Shown: positions 1-6,567 of the stretch, in pieces | Position numbering within the stretch: position 1 is the first letter of the stretch | How the letters are laid out: each line of letters opens with the position of its first letter | NCBI GenBank assembly: GCA_948665105.1 | Contig: CAPNGW010000051.1 | Coordinates: 1-10,831, forward strand | DNA: 10,831 bases | Origin: an uncultured Lachnospiraceae bacterium | GTDB taxonomy: Bacteria; Bacillota; Clostridia; Lachnospirales; Lachnospiraceae | Direction of reading: 5' to 3' | The notes under the pieces: generated by a model | The model's input: only the letters and a program-made list of their open reading frames with translations | The model's database searches: none | Told to the model about the DNA's origin: nothing | Made by a program: the position numbers and the translations under genes

Positions 1-384
1 CAGCAATGTCTTACCGGAGCCGGTGGGTCCCAGCATCAGAATATTGCTCTTCTGAAGCTCCACATCCAAATCCCGCTCCGCCAGAATTCGTTTGTAATGA
101 TTGTAAACTGCCACGGATAGAACCTTCTTGGCGTCCTCCTGGCCGATGACATAATCATCCAAAAAAGCCTTCATCTCCTCAGGCTTGATGAGGTTGATTT
201 CCTCCACCTCTTCTTCCTCCACCGGCTCCTTTTCCAGTTCCTCTTCGATAATCTCCGCACAGATATCCACACAGCTGTCACAAATATAAGCTCCACCCGG
301 TCCGGCAATCATCTTGTGGACCTGTGCCTCCGTCTTGCCGCAGAAAGAGCAGCGGATTCTGTCGTCAATAAATTTACCTGCCAT
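1..384 (-). CDS. clpX: ATP-dependent Clp protease ATP-binding subunit ClpX, N-terminal part (gene runs off the left edge)
   Basis: ClpX is the AAA+ unfoldase that recognises substrates and feeds them to ClpP in the cytoplasm. The 128 visible residues hold the N-terminal zinc-binding domain, with Cys12, Cys15, Cys35 and Cys38 in CSFC and CDSC pairs. A very acidic linker follows at about residues 47-63, then the DDYVIGQ motif that starts the AAA+ module (about 76-82), then the Walker A motif GPTGSGKT at 119-126, where the window ends. The rest of the AAA+ domain lies outside. The ATG at 384 is preceded by a GAGGT ribosome binding site at suitable spacing. The gene follows clpP after 76 bases, the usual tig-clpP-clpX order, so it is probably cotranscribed with them. 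I see no sign of a defect in the visible part. Confidence 0.97.
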   Translation of the reverse strand, partial: MAGKFIDDRIRCSFCGKTEAQVHKMIAGPGGAYICDSCVDICAEIIEEELEKEPVEEEEVEEINLIKPEEMKAFLDDYVIGQEDAKKVLSVAVYNHYKRILAERDLDVELQKSNILMLGPTGSGKTLL

Positions 385-422
385 ATTTTTACCTCGTTTA
401 TTTCCTGTTGCCGCAACGAACA

Positions 423-456
423 TCAGGGACAGTGGCCTTTTGCTCGCTGTCCCAGG
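423..456 (-). repeat. Intergenic hairpin between clpP and clpX
   Basis: A 7-bp inverted repeat, GGGACAG (426-432) and CTGTCCC (447-453), encloses a 14-base loop. One further pair and one wobble are possible outside a mismatch. On the minus strand no run of T follows it, so it is not a standard intrinsic terminator. It may mark an mRNA processing point or stabilise the clpP message. A tiny palindrome, GTTGCCGCAAC, lies next to it at 407-417. Confidence 0.55.
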
Positions 457-460
457 TTTG

Positions 461-1051
461 TCACTTATTTTCTTTGTATGTGATAACGCCGTCGATAATT
501 CCGTATTCCCTGGCTTCCTCCGCAGACATATAATTGTCCCGCTCGGTATCTGCCGCAATCACCTCATAGGGCTTGCCGGTATTGGCTGAGAGAATCTCAT
601 TCAACCGCTTCTTAATCTTCAAAATGTTCTCCGCCACAATCTGAATATCTGTGGCCTGACCCTTGGCGCCTCCGGACGGCTGGTGAATCATAATCTCCGC
701 ATTGGGAAGGGCGAAGCGCTTGCCCTTCTTGCCTCCTGCCAGGAGAAAGGCTCCCATGCTGGCAGCCAGGCCAATGCAGATGGTGGACACATCACACTTG
801 ATATAGTTCATGGTGTCGTATATGGCCATGCCGGCGGTTACGGAACCACCTGGGGAATTGATATACAGCTGAATATCCTTTCCCGGGTCCTCCGCCTCCA
901 AAAATAGCAGCTGAGCCACCACCAGACTGGCAGTGGTATCACTCACTTCTTCTCCCAGAAAAATAATCCGATCCTTCAACAGGCGGGAATAAATATCGTA
1001 GGAACGTTCTCCCCGGCTGGTCTGTTCTATGACGTAAGGCACTAAACTCAT
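461..1051 (-). CDS. clpP: ATP-dependent Clp protease proteolytic subunit ClpP
   Basis: ClpP is the serine peptidase that forms the tetradecameric proteolytic chamber used by ClpX and other Clp ATPases. The 196-residue product has the usual length. It carries the catalytic triad in family context: Ser98 in GLAASMGA, His123 in MIHQP and Asp172 in ERDNYM. The oxyanion-side motif SPGGSVTAG is at about 66-74. The start is placed at ATG 1051 because AAAGGAGAG lies just upstream and the protein then begins MSLVPYVIEQ, as typical ClpPs do. Extending 15 codons to a GTG at 1096 would start inside a palindrome and has no such support. It sits between tig (128 bases upstream, with two hairpins in the gap) and clpX. 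No CtsR-type tandem heptamer operator is visible upstream. Confidence 0.97.
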   Translation of the reverse strand: MSLVPYVIEQTSRGERSYDIYSRLLKDRIIFLGEEVSDTTASLVVAQLLFLEAEDPGKDIQLYINSPGGSVTAGMAIYDTMNYIKCDVSTICIGLAASMGAFLLAGGKKGKRFALPNAEIMIHQPSGGAKGQATDIQIVAENILKIKKRLNEILSANTGKPYEVIAADTERDNYMSAEEAREYGIIDGVITYKENK

Positions 1052-1079
1052 AATTTTCTCTCCTTTTACAATCCTTAAC

Positions 1080-1128
1080 GTAGCTTTTAATATCACAGGA
1101 AGCAGCTTCCTGTGATATTAAAAGCTAC
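1080..1128. repeat. Perfect 24-bp palindrome between tig and clpP
   Basis: The arms at 1080-1103 and 1105-1128 are exact reverse complements around a single unpaired base at 1104. Such a repeat could form a cruciform or a very stable RNA hairpin in either direction. It has no U-tract outside the stem on the minus strand, so it is not a clean terminator of tig. Its arm contains ATATCACAGGAAGC, closely matching the arm of the palindrome at 10186-10234. That suggests a dispersed palindromic repeat family rather than a clpP-specific operator. The motif TGATATTAA at the end of the stem nearest clpP loosely resembles an extended -10 element, but I would not call a promoter on it. Confidence 0.9.
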
Positions 1129-1130
1129 AA

Positions 1131-1164
1131 GTTCCATGATGAGACCATTGTCTTATCATGGAAC
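1131..1164. repeat. Second hairpin downstream of tig
   Basis: The arms GTTCCATGAT (1131-1140) and ATCATGGAAC (1155-1164) pair perfectly. Pairing continues inward through 1141-1145 and 1150-1154, with one G:T wobble, leaving the four-base loop CATT (15 bp in all). It begins 16 bases after the tig stop codon in transcription order and is separated from the 24-bp palindrome by only two bases. No proper U-tract follows. It could attenuate or process the tig-clpP message, or form part of the same palindromic insertion. Confidence 0.8.
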
Positions 1165-1179
1165 CGTATCAAACCGCTG

Positions 1180-2523
1180 TTATTCTGCTTCCGCCTGCTC
1201 CGCGGCTTCGTCCTTTTCTTTTTTGGACTTGGGTTTTGCCCGCTCTTTGATATTTTCCATAATCAAATCAACTGCCTTCTGCACTGCCAGGTCCTTCTTC
1301 ATGGAGTCCTTCTCGGCGTCTCCCATGTACTCCTTCAGCTTATCCGCTTCCATGCCGTACATCTCAGCCATCCGGGCAACCTCTGCCTCTACCTCTTCGT
1401 CGGTCACCTCAATGTTCTCCTCCTTGGCAATCTGCTCCAGCACAAGGCTGGTCTTAATACGCTTAAGGGCCTCAGGCTTCATCTGCTCCTGCATCTTCTC
1501 CGGGGTCATACCGGTAAACTGCATGTACTGTTCCATGGACAGCCCCTGCTGTGCCATGCGGTTGGCAAACTCGTTGACCATGCTGCCCACCTGGGTCTCA
1601 ATCATGGCTTCGGGAATCTCCATCTTGGACTTGTCGATAATCTTGCCCAGGGCTTCCTCTTCCTTATCACGTTTGGCCGCAGCTTCCTTCCCTTCGGTGA
1701 GCTTGGTCTTCACGCTCTCCCTATACTCTGTAAGGGTATCAAATTCGGATACATCCTGGGCGAAATCGTCGTCCAGCTCAGGAAGCTCCTTTGCCTTGAT
1801 CTCGTTAATCTTTACCTTAAATACTGCGGGCTTGCCGGCCAATTCCTCGGCATGGTATTCCTCCGGGAAGGTCACCTTCACCTCAAGCTCGTCACCGGTG
1901 TTTTTGCCAATCAGCTGCTCCTCAAATGTATCAATAAAGGAGTGGGAGCCAATCACCAGTGAATGGTTCTCTCCCTTGCCACCCTCAAAGGGCTTATCCT
2001 CCACAAATCCTTCAAAGTCAATGACTGCGGTGTCTCCGTCTGCAACGGGGCGATCCTCCACGGTGATGGTTCTTGCGTTGTTCTCACGTTCCTTATTAAT
2101 CTCTTCGTCAATCTCTTCCTCGGTAACGGAGGTATCAATCTTCGTCACCTGTACGCCCATGTATTTGCCCAGGGTTACTTCCGGCTTTACAGCCACCTCT
2201 GCAGTGAAGATAAAGGGCTTGCCCTTTTCAATCTGCTCCACATCAACGGTGGGACGGGACACGATATCTAAGCCGCTCTCTTCCACTGCCTTGGGGTATT
2301 CCTGGGAAATCAGCTCATTGGCCGCATCCTCAAAGAAAATCCCTACGCCGTACATCTTCTCAATCATCTGGCGGGGCACCTTGCCTTTACGGAAGCCGGG
2401 AAGGCTGATTTTGCCTTTCTGCTTCATATATGCGGACTGAATCGCCTTTTCCAGCTCTTCCGCCGGCACCTCAACGGTTAATTTTGCCATGTTTTTTTCC
2501 AACTGCTCTACCTGTACGCTCAT
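1180..2523 (-). CDS. tig: Trigger factor (ribosome-associated chaperone and peptidyl-prolyl isomerase)
   Basis: Trigger factor binds at the ribosome exit tunnel and shields nascent chains. The 447-residue product has the full family architecture. The N-terminal ribosome-binding domain carries the signature GFRKGKVP at 43-50. An FKBP-type isomerase domain spans about 160-245 (DGDTAVIDFEG and following). The helical C-terminal domain runs from about 250 to 425, followed by a charged Lys- and Glu-rich tail. The start at ATG 2523 is chosen because AGGAGG lies upstream (2535-2540, 11-base spacing) and the product begins MSVQVEQLEKN. An 18-codon upstream extension lacks family similarity. An extended -10 promoter lies about 80 bases upstream, and clpP and clpX follow, so this gene probably leads a tig-clpP-clpX unit. 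Confidence 0.97.
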   Translation of the reverse strand: MSVQVEQLEKNMAKLTVEVPAEELEKAIQSAYMKQKGKISLPGFRKGKVPRQMIEKMYGVGIFFEDAANELISQEYPKAVEESGLDIVSRPTVDVEQIEKGKPFIFTAEVAVKPEVTLGKYMGVQVTKIDTSVTEEEIDEEINKERENNARTITVEDRPVADGDTAVIDFEGFVEDKPFEGGKGENHSLVIGSHSFIDTFEEQLIGKNTGDELEVKVTFPEEYHAEELAGKPAVFKVKINEIKAKELPELDDDFAQDVSEFDTLTEYRESVKTKLTEGKEAAAKRDKEEEALGKIIDKSKMEIPEAMIETQVGSMVNEFANRMAQQGLSMEQYMQFTGMTPEKMQEQMKPEALKRIKTSLVLEQIAKEENIEVTDEEVEAEVARMAEMYGMEADKLKEYMGDAEKDSMKKDLAVQKAVDLIMENIKERAKPKSKKEKDEAAEQAEAE

Positions 2524-2602
2524 TGTAACTGTTTCCTCCTTCAGATATACAAAAATGGTGCAGACGTACTCTCCCATTCTTTATACTTTCAATCATTTTG
2601 TG

Positions 2603-2631
2603 ATTATAGCATATGTTTTGGGAAAAATCCA
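2603..2631 (-). promoter_or_regulatory. Predicted extended -10 promoter of tig
   Basis: On the minus strand a perfect TATAAT -10 box (2603-2608) is preceded by the extended element TG plus one base (2609-2611). With a 17-base spacer the -35 position (2626-2631) reads TGGATT, a weak match to TTGACA, which the extended -10 would offset. The promoter lies directly after the coaBC stop codon and about 80 bases before the tig start. No terminator separates it from coaBC, so read-through is also possible. Confidence 0.7.
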
Positions 2632-2639
2632 GTGTTTTT

Positions 2640-3848
2640 TCAAGATAAACCACGTTCTTTAAGAATCTCATTCAGCACCTGATGAGCCGCAGCCTCCTTG
2701 CTCATTTTATCAAGCTCCAGACAGCCCTTCGCCGTAATCAGTGTAAGAACATTGGTATCCGTACCGAAGCCTGCGCCTTCGGTCTTGAGATTATTGGCCA
2801 CAATCATATCCACCTGCTTTTTCTTAAGCTTCGCCCTGGAATTCTCAAGCATATGCTCCGTCTCCATGGAGAATCCGCAGAGATAGGCATGTATACTCCC
2901 GGCAGCCTTCTCCTCTCCCAACTCCTTTAAAATATCCCTGGTGCGGGAGAGGGCAAGGGCAGAGGAGCTCTCATGCTTCTTGATTTTCTCTAAGGCCTGC
3001 TTCACAGGACGGTAATCGGCAACGGCAGCCGCCTTGATGATTATATCCTGCTCCTCCGCCTCCTCCATTACCGCATGATACATCTCCTCTGCCGATATCA
3101 CCCGTTTTACCCTTACAAACATGGGTGGTTCCAAAGCCACCGGCCCGGTAACCAGCGTCACCTCTGCGCCTCGCAGCATAGCTGCCCTGGCCAGGGCATA
3201 TCCCATCTTGCCGGTGGAATGATTGGAAATAAAACGCACCGGATCAATGGCCTCCCGGGTGGGGCCCGCGCTCACCAGAACCTTTTTTCCCAGCAAATCC
3301 TTGGGAAATGCCAGTTCCTTTATAATATACTCCACCAGCGCCTCTTCCGACGGAAGCTTTCCGGTGCCGGTATCGCCGTTTGCAAGCATTCCCACCACCG
3401 GTTCAATCACCTCATAGCCGTGGTTCTTAAGCTTCGTTAGATTCTCCTGCACTATGGAATTTTGGTACATATTGTGATTCATAGCCGGAGCAATCTGAAT
3501 CTTACAGGTACAGGCCATCACCGTAGTGGTCAGCATATCATCTGCAATGCCATTTGCAATCTTTCCAATCACATTGGCCGTAGCCGGAGCAATCAGCATG
3601 ATATCCGCCTGCTTGGCCAACGCCACATGCTCCACAGAAAATTCAAAATTCCGATCAAAGGTATCGATAATACACTTATTTCCCGTCAATGTTTCAAAAG
3701 TAGTGGCTGTAATAAAATTCGTGGCATTCTCCGTCATCAACACATGAACGTTGCAGTGAAGCTTTTTCAGCATTCTTGCCACATTTGGCATCTTATATGC
3801 CGCAATCCCCCCGGTGACACCCAAAAGGACCGTCTTTCCTTCCAACAT
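2640..3848 (-). CDS. coaBC: Bifunctional phosphopantothenoylcysteine decarboxylase / phosphopantothenate-cysteine ligase
   Basis: CoaBC couples cysteine to 4'-phosphopantothenate (CoaB) and decarboxylates the product to 4'-phosphopantetheine (CoaC, FMN-dependent) in CoA synthesis. The 402 residues match the fused family length. The N-terminal flavoprotein domain has GVTGGIAAYK at 10-19, the active-site His74 in SVEH and PAMNHNM at 121-127. The CoaB domain starts near 187 with VLVSAGPTREAIDPVRFISN, then STGKMG, and AAAVADYRP at 273-281. The CoaC loop reads LANGDTGTG (155-163), so the position usually held by the catalytic Cys (ACGD in E. coli) appears to be Asn157; see findings. The ATG at 3848 has an AAAGGGG ribosome binding site. 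The gene follows a PanT-like transporter gene by 40 bases, giving a pantothenate uptake and activation pair. Confidence 0.95.
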   Translation of the reverse strand: MLEGKTVLLGVTGGIAAYKMPNVARMLKKLHCNVHVLMTENATNFITATTFETLTGNKCIIDTFDRNFEFSVEHVALAKQADIMLIAPATANVIGKIANGIADDMLTTTVMACTCKIQIAPAMNHNMYQNSIVQENLTKLKNHGYEVIEPVVGMLANGDTGTGKLPSEEALVEYIIKELAFPKDLLGKKVLVSAGPTREAIDPVRFISNHSTGKMGYALARAAMLRGAEVTLVTGPVALEPPMFVRVKRVISAEEMYHAVMEEAEEQDIIIKAAAVADYRPVKQALEKIKKHESSSALALSRTRDILKELGEEKAAGSIHAYLCGFSMETEHMLENSRAKLKKKQVDMIVANNLKTEGAGFGTDTNVLTLITAKGCLELDKMSKEAAAHQVLNEILKERGLS

Positions 3849-3888
3849 AAGCTACCCCTTTCCTCCACATACTGGCATCCTGGCCATT

Positions 3889-4557
3889 TCACATTACTTT
3901 CGTTGACCCTAAGGACGCCATGGAATCCTCTGTTCTCTTCTGCACCTTAAGCAGCACTTTGCCCACAGCCGTCACCAGGACAACCGCCACAATGGCTTCC
4001 GGTATCCCATTGGCAAAAATAATACCCACAATCGCCTTGTACACAGTGGCAACTGCCATATTATTTACCACTGCAAACTGCTCTTTAAAGAAAAAATAGA
4101 TTAGATTCATAACCAGCAATGTATTGGTCACAGCTCCCAGAACCCCAGCCAATGGAAGCGCCAAAAAATCTATGCCGCCTTTGTTATGGAACAGCTTTTT
4201 GATTCCCACATAGACAAAATAAGGCACAATACCCACCAGAATACGCGGCACAAAGCAGATAATCACACTGAAAAAATTGCCTCCCACATCTCCCATGGAG
4301 TAGAAGGGAGAGAATGCAAACGACAGCAGACTGGGATTTATGGTATTATTGATAAGACTGGTACAGCCGAAAATAAATCCCAAAAATCCACCTCGTTTTG
4401 GCCCGAGAATCACGGAACCGATAATAACCGGCACGTGGATAAGAGTCGCCTTGATTACGACAAGATTGATGTATCCCAAAAAAGGGACAAATGCCATGAT
4501 GATGATTATTGCTGCGAAAAGCGCAGTCAATACCATCTGATACGTTTTTTTGCTCAT
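3889..4557 (-). CDS. panT: ECF transporter S component, PanT-like (probable pantothenate uptake)
   Basis: This 222-residue membrane protein has about six hydrophobic segments and resembles the substrate-binding S components of energy-coupling factor transporters, which work with a shared EcfA-EcfA'-EcfT module encoded elsewhere. The first segment (about 8-30) is Ala-rich. The run HVPVIIGSVILGPKRGGFLG at 41-60 is typical of PanT-like proteins. Pantothenate as substrate is inferred from that likeness and from coaBC 40 bases downstream, whose product uses phosphorylated pantothenate. The start is ATG 4557 because AAAGGAG lies 8 bases upstream; a GTG three codons earlier would sit too close to it. 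A clear promoter and a short leader hairpin precede the gene. Other vitamin S components look similar, so the substrate is less certain than the family. Confidence 0.82.
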   Translation of the reverse strand: MSKKTYQMVLTALFAAIIIIMAFVPFLGYINLVVIKATLIHVPVIIGSVILGPKRGGFLGFIFGCTSLINNTINPSLLSFAFSPFYSMGDVGGNFFSVIICFVPRILVGIVPYFVYVGIKKLFHNKGGIDFLALPLAGVLGAVTNTLLVMNLIYFFFKEQFAVVNNMAVATVYKAIVGIIFANGIPEAIVAVVLVTAVGKVLLKVQKRTEDSMASLGSTKVM

Positions 4558-4582
4558 ATAGAACACTCCTTTGTTGTATGAT

Positions 4583-4605
4583 ACAGTTTCCCGAAGGAAT
4601 ACTGT
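4583..4605 (-). promoter_or_regulatory. Leader hairpin with UUCG loop upstream of panT
   Basis: The arms ACAGT and ACTGT, then TTCC and GGAA, pair around a UUCG-type loop with one bulged A. The element lies between the predicted promoter and the ribosome binding site of panT. It has no U-tract, so it is not a terminator. It may simply stabilise the 5' end of the message. I do not recognise a known riboswitch here. Confidence 0.6.
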
Positions 4606-4614
4606 TCAAAATGG

Positions 4615-4643
4615 AGTGTACCACAGAGATACGAGGATGACAA
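4615..4643 (-). promoter_or_regulatory. Predicted promoter of the panT-coaBC unit
   Basis: On the minus strand TTGTCA (4638-4643) and TACACT (4615-4620) are separated by exactly 17 bases. The -10 box is preceded by the extended element TGG. It lies about 60 bases upstream of the panT start and downstream of the GNAT gene stop, so it would start a separate panT-coaBC transcript. I see no terminator between the GNAT gene and this promoter. Confidence 0.75.
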
Positions 4644-4709
4644 GTATTGTCTCAAGATTTATGCAAGAACCGGATTTCTCGGGAAACAGGAATGCTTATA
4701 CGTAGCCTC

Positions 4710-5699
4710 TTATGCATGGGACAGCAGTGGAAACATACTTCTTTCTTCCGAAAAGGATTGAAGCTCCTGGCCCTTTACAAATACCGTGGTGTCATCCTCC
4801 TTGTACTCCCGGCATTCATACCCCCTTGTATCCTTCGGGGTAAAGCCAAGGGCCAGTTCTTTCAGGGTATTGGCAGGATAGAAATATACTGCCACCCCTT
4901 CCGGGTCTGTCTCCTGTTTGGCGTAGACGTCATACAAAATCAACGTGTCTCCTTCTGTTTCTGCAATTGCATAAGCATCCAAAGCTTCTATATAATAGAT
5001 GCTGTCCTTAAATAATCCGGAGGCGTAAAACATCAGAAGCCCCAGATTATCGTTGGTGAAGTTCCCCTGGGGATGATAAGCCGTTATCTTCTTCGCAAAA
5101 GCTTTCCAGTCCTCTGGGGATTCCAGGCAGACATTCTGTACTTTTCCCCGGGATACATTTTGCTGATATATTTCGTTATCTGCTGAGGTTCCGTCTGCGC
5201 TTCCTTTTCCGATATTGTTCCCATTCCTTCCCGCTCTTTTCTCATAATCCCTTTGGGGTACAGCATTTAAATTGCCTAAATTTTTATAATACTGATATTC
5301 CCTGGCCACCCGAAAGCCAAACCGTGGATAGAAATCCAGCACCGTATCGTTGGCAAAGAGATAGATTCCGTCCACCCTGCCCTCATACTCCTTGAAAATC
5401 CACTCCATCAGCCGGCGGCTTAAGCCCTGCATCCGGTATTCCTTATCCGTCATTACAGTTCCAAGCTGCAGGTAGAACCGCTTTCTGCCATCCTTTACAA
5501 ACCCCATGTGATTCACCGACACATTGGCAATCACCCGGTTACGGATTACGGCAGAGAAGGGGATATAATCCCCTCCCCAGAATCCGGCCCTGTACCATGC
5601 TTCAAAATTCAGCCCAAAGGTTTTCTCTGCCAGTTCATTGAAGGAGGCCCTAAGGACCGTGTTCTCCTTATAATCTTTTACAAATTGTATTTCTTCCAT
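4710..5699 (-). CDS. GNAT-family N-acetyltransferase, substrate unknown
   Basis: The 329-residue product has an N-terminal GNAT fold. The strand QLGTVMTDKEYRMQGLSRRL (78-97) holds a degenerate acetyl-CoA pyrophosphate-binding loop (RMQGLS), and FYPRFGFR at 123-130 is the usual late GNAT motif. A polar, low-complexity linker covers about 150-185. The C-terminal region (about 190-329) looks like a second, divergent GNAT-like domain and ends in FPLLSHA. Such two-domain GNAT proteins are common in Bacillota, mostly without known substrates. The ATG at 5699 gives MEEIQFV; no strong ribosome binding site is visible, and an alternative TTG five codons upstream is no better. It starts 24 bases after the zincin gene stop, so translation is probably coupled within the exporter operon. 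No terminator is obvious after its stop. Confidence 0.85.
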   Translation of the reverse strand: MEEIQFVKDYKENTVLRASFNELAEKTFGLNFEAWYRAGFWGGDYIPFSAVIRNRVIANVSVNHMGFVKDGRKRFYLQLGTVMTDKEYRMQGLSRRLMEWIFKEYEGRVDGIYLFANDTVLDFYPRFGFRVAREYQYYKNLGNLNAVPQRDYEKRAGRNGNNIGKGSADGTSADNEIYQQNVSRGKVQNVCLESPEDWKAFAKKITAYHPQGNFTNDNLGLLMFYASGLFKDSIYYIEALDAYAIAETEGDTLILYDVYAKQETDPEGVAVYFYPANTLKELALGFTPKDTRGYECREYKEDDTTVFVKGQELQSFSEERSMFPLLSHA

Positions 5700-5723
5700 C
5701 TTGCCAACACCCAAAAGTTATAT

Positions 5724-6524
5724 TTACAGCCCTTTCTTTTCACTTTCTTCTATATGGCTTCTGATTTCTGCCTCATGCATCTTTACATACCCATAGCTTT
5801 CCTCCATAAAGTCCACCATATGCCCGGGCTGATACATCCGGGCCAGGGTTTCAAGAATGGGCTGTCCATCTATCCGCATGGTGTAAAAATAATCATACAC
5901 GCACCCGTTCTGCCCCTTTTCCCAATCCCTTGGAAAGTACGGGTTGATGGAGGAGAGACGGGAATCCCGCATAATAGTCTCCACCACCATCTCGCTTAGA
6001 ATCCACTTCAGGTGCGGCCGCTCATACTCCTCCTTATCATCCTTAAAATGCTTCTGCCAGACATCAAACCACACGAAATGCACCATCTCATGCAGCGATA
6101 ACCCCAATGCTCCCCGCTCACTGTTCAAGTAAAACACATCAAAGGAACGACTGTCCAGGAATCTGGGACCCACCGGATTTAAGGTGATATTTCCCACCAT
6201 ATCGTTGAACTGCCTGGTACAGTCTGTGGAAAAGGCCTCGGAAAAAGCCTCATTCACCTGGCTTTTATACTTCTCCCAGCGCTCCTGATACAAGGCCACT
6301 TTTTCTTCCAGCAGCTCCTGTTTTTCCTGATATATCTTCGCAAGCACATTTTCTATATACTCCCGCCGTCTTCCCTGCTCCAGGGATTGGGCAAAGGTCT
6401 TATCCAACTCCGGATAAAAATAGAACAGGCCGTCGCTCCAATAGTTACTCTCTCCGTCCTCCTGAAACAGCATAATGCTGTTAAGGCTATACAGAAATCC
6501 CGGGTTTTTAAATGTTGATTCCAT
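5724..6524 (-). CDS. Uncharacterised protein with HExxH zinc-peptidase motif
   Basis: I do not recognise a named family for this 266-residue protein. It contains HEMVH at 145-149 in a hydrophobic helix (LSLHEMVHFVWF), the hallmark of zincin metallopeptidases. A second helix (about 172-186) carries Glu178 and Glu182, either of which could be the third zinc ligand as in gluzincins. There is no signal peptide or membrane segment, so it is probably cytoplasmic. The stretch at about 60-100 is Glu-, Lys- and Gln-rich and likely helical. The start at ATG 6524 is chosen because GAAGGGA lies at good spacing upstream; a longer reading from 6605 would overlap the ABC gene. It lies 43 bases after the ABC exporter pair and 24 bases before the GNAT gene, which suggests one operon. 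Peptidase activity is inferred from the motif only. Confidence 0.85.
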   Translation of the reverse strand: MESTFKNPGFLYSLNSIMLFQEDGESNYWSDGLFYFYPELDKTFAQSLEQGRRREYIENVLAKIYQEKQELLEEKVALYQERWEKYKSQVNEAFSEAFSTDCTRQFNDMVGNITLNPVGPRFLDSRSFDVFYLNSERGALGLSLHEMVHFVWFDVWQKHFKDDKEEYERPHLKWILSEMVVETIMRDSRLSSINPYFPRDWEKGQNGCVYDYFYTMRIDGQPILETLARMYQPGHMVDFMEESYGYVKMHEAEIRSHIEESEKKGL

Positions 6525-6567
6525 ATGATTCCCTTCTCTCCTTCCTGCATTCGAAGGGTAAGCTCGA

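Noticed and set aside
1052..1096. 15-codon N-terminal extension of ClpP from a GTG
   Set aside because: It starts inside the palindrome and has no ribosome binding site. The internal ATG has AAAGGAGAG and gives a standard ClpP N-terminus.
1112..2440. Long plus-strand open frame of 442 codons
   Set aside because: It is the antisense of trigger factor, Ser-rich and without recognisable domains. It starts in the palindrome arm, so its first residues mirror the false N-terminal extension of ClpP.
4558..4709. Vitamin riboswitch upstream of panT
   Set aside because: Only one short hairpin with a bulged A is present. I could not match it to a known aptamer.
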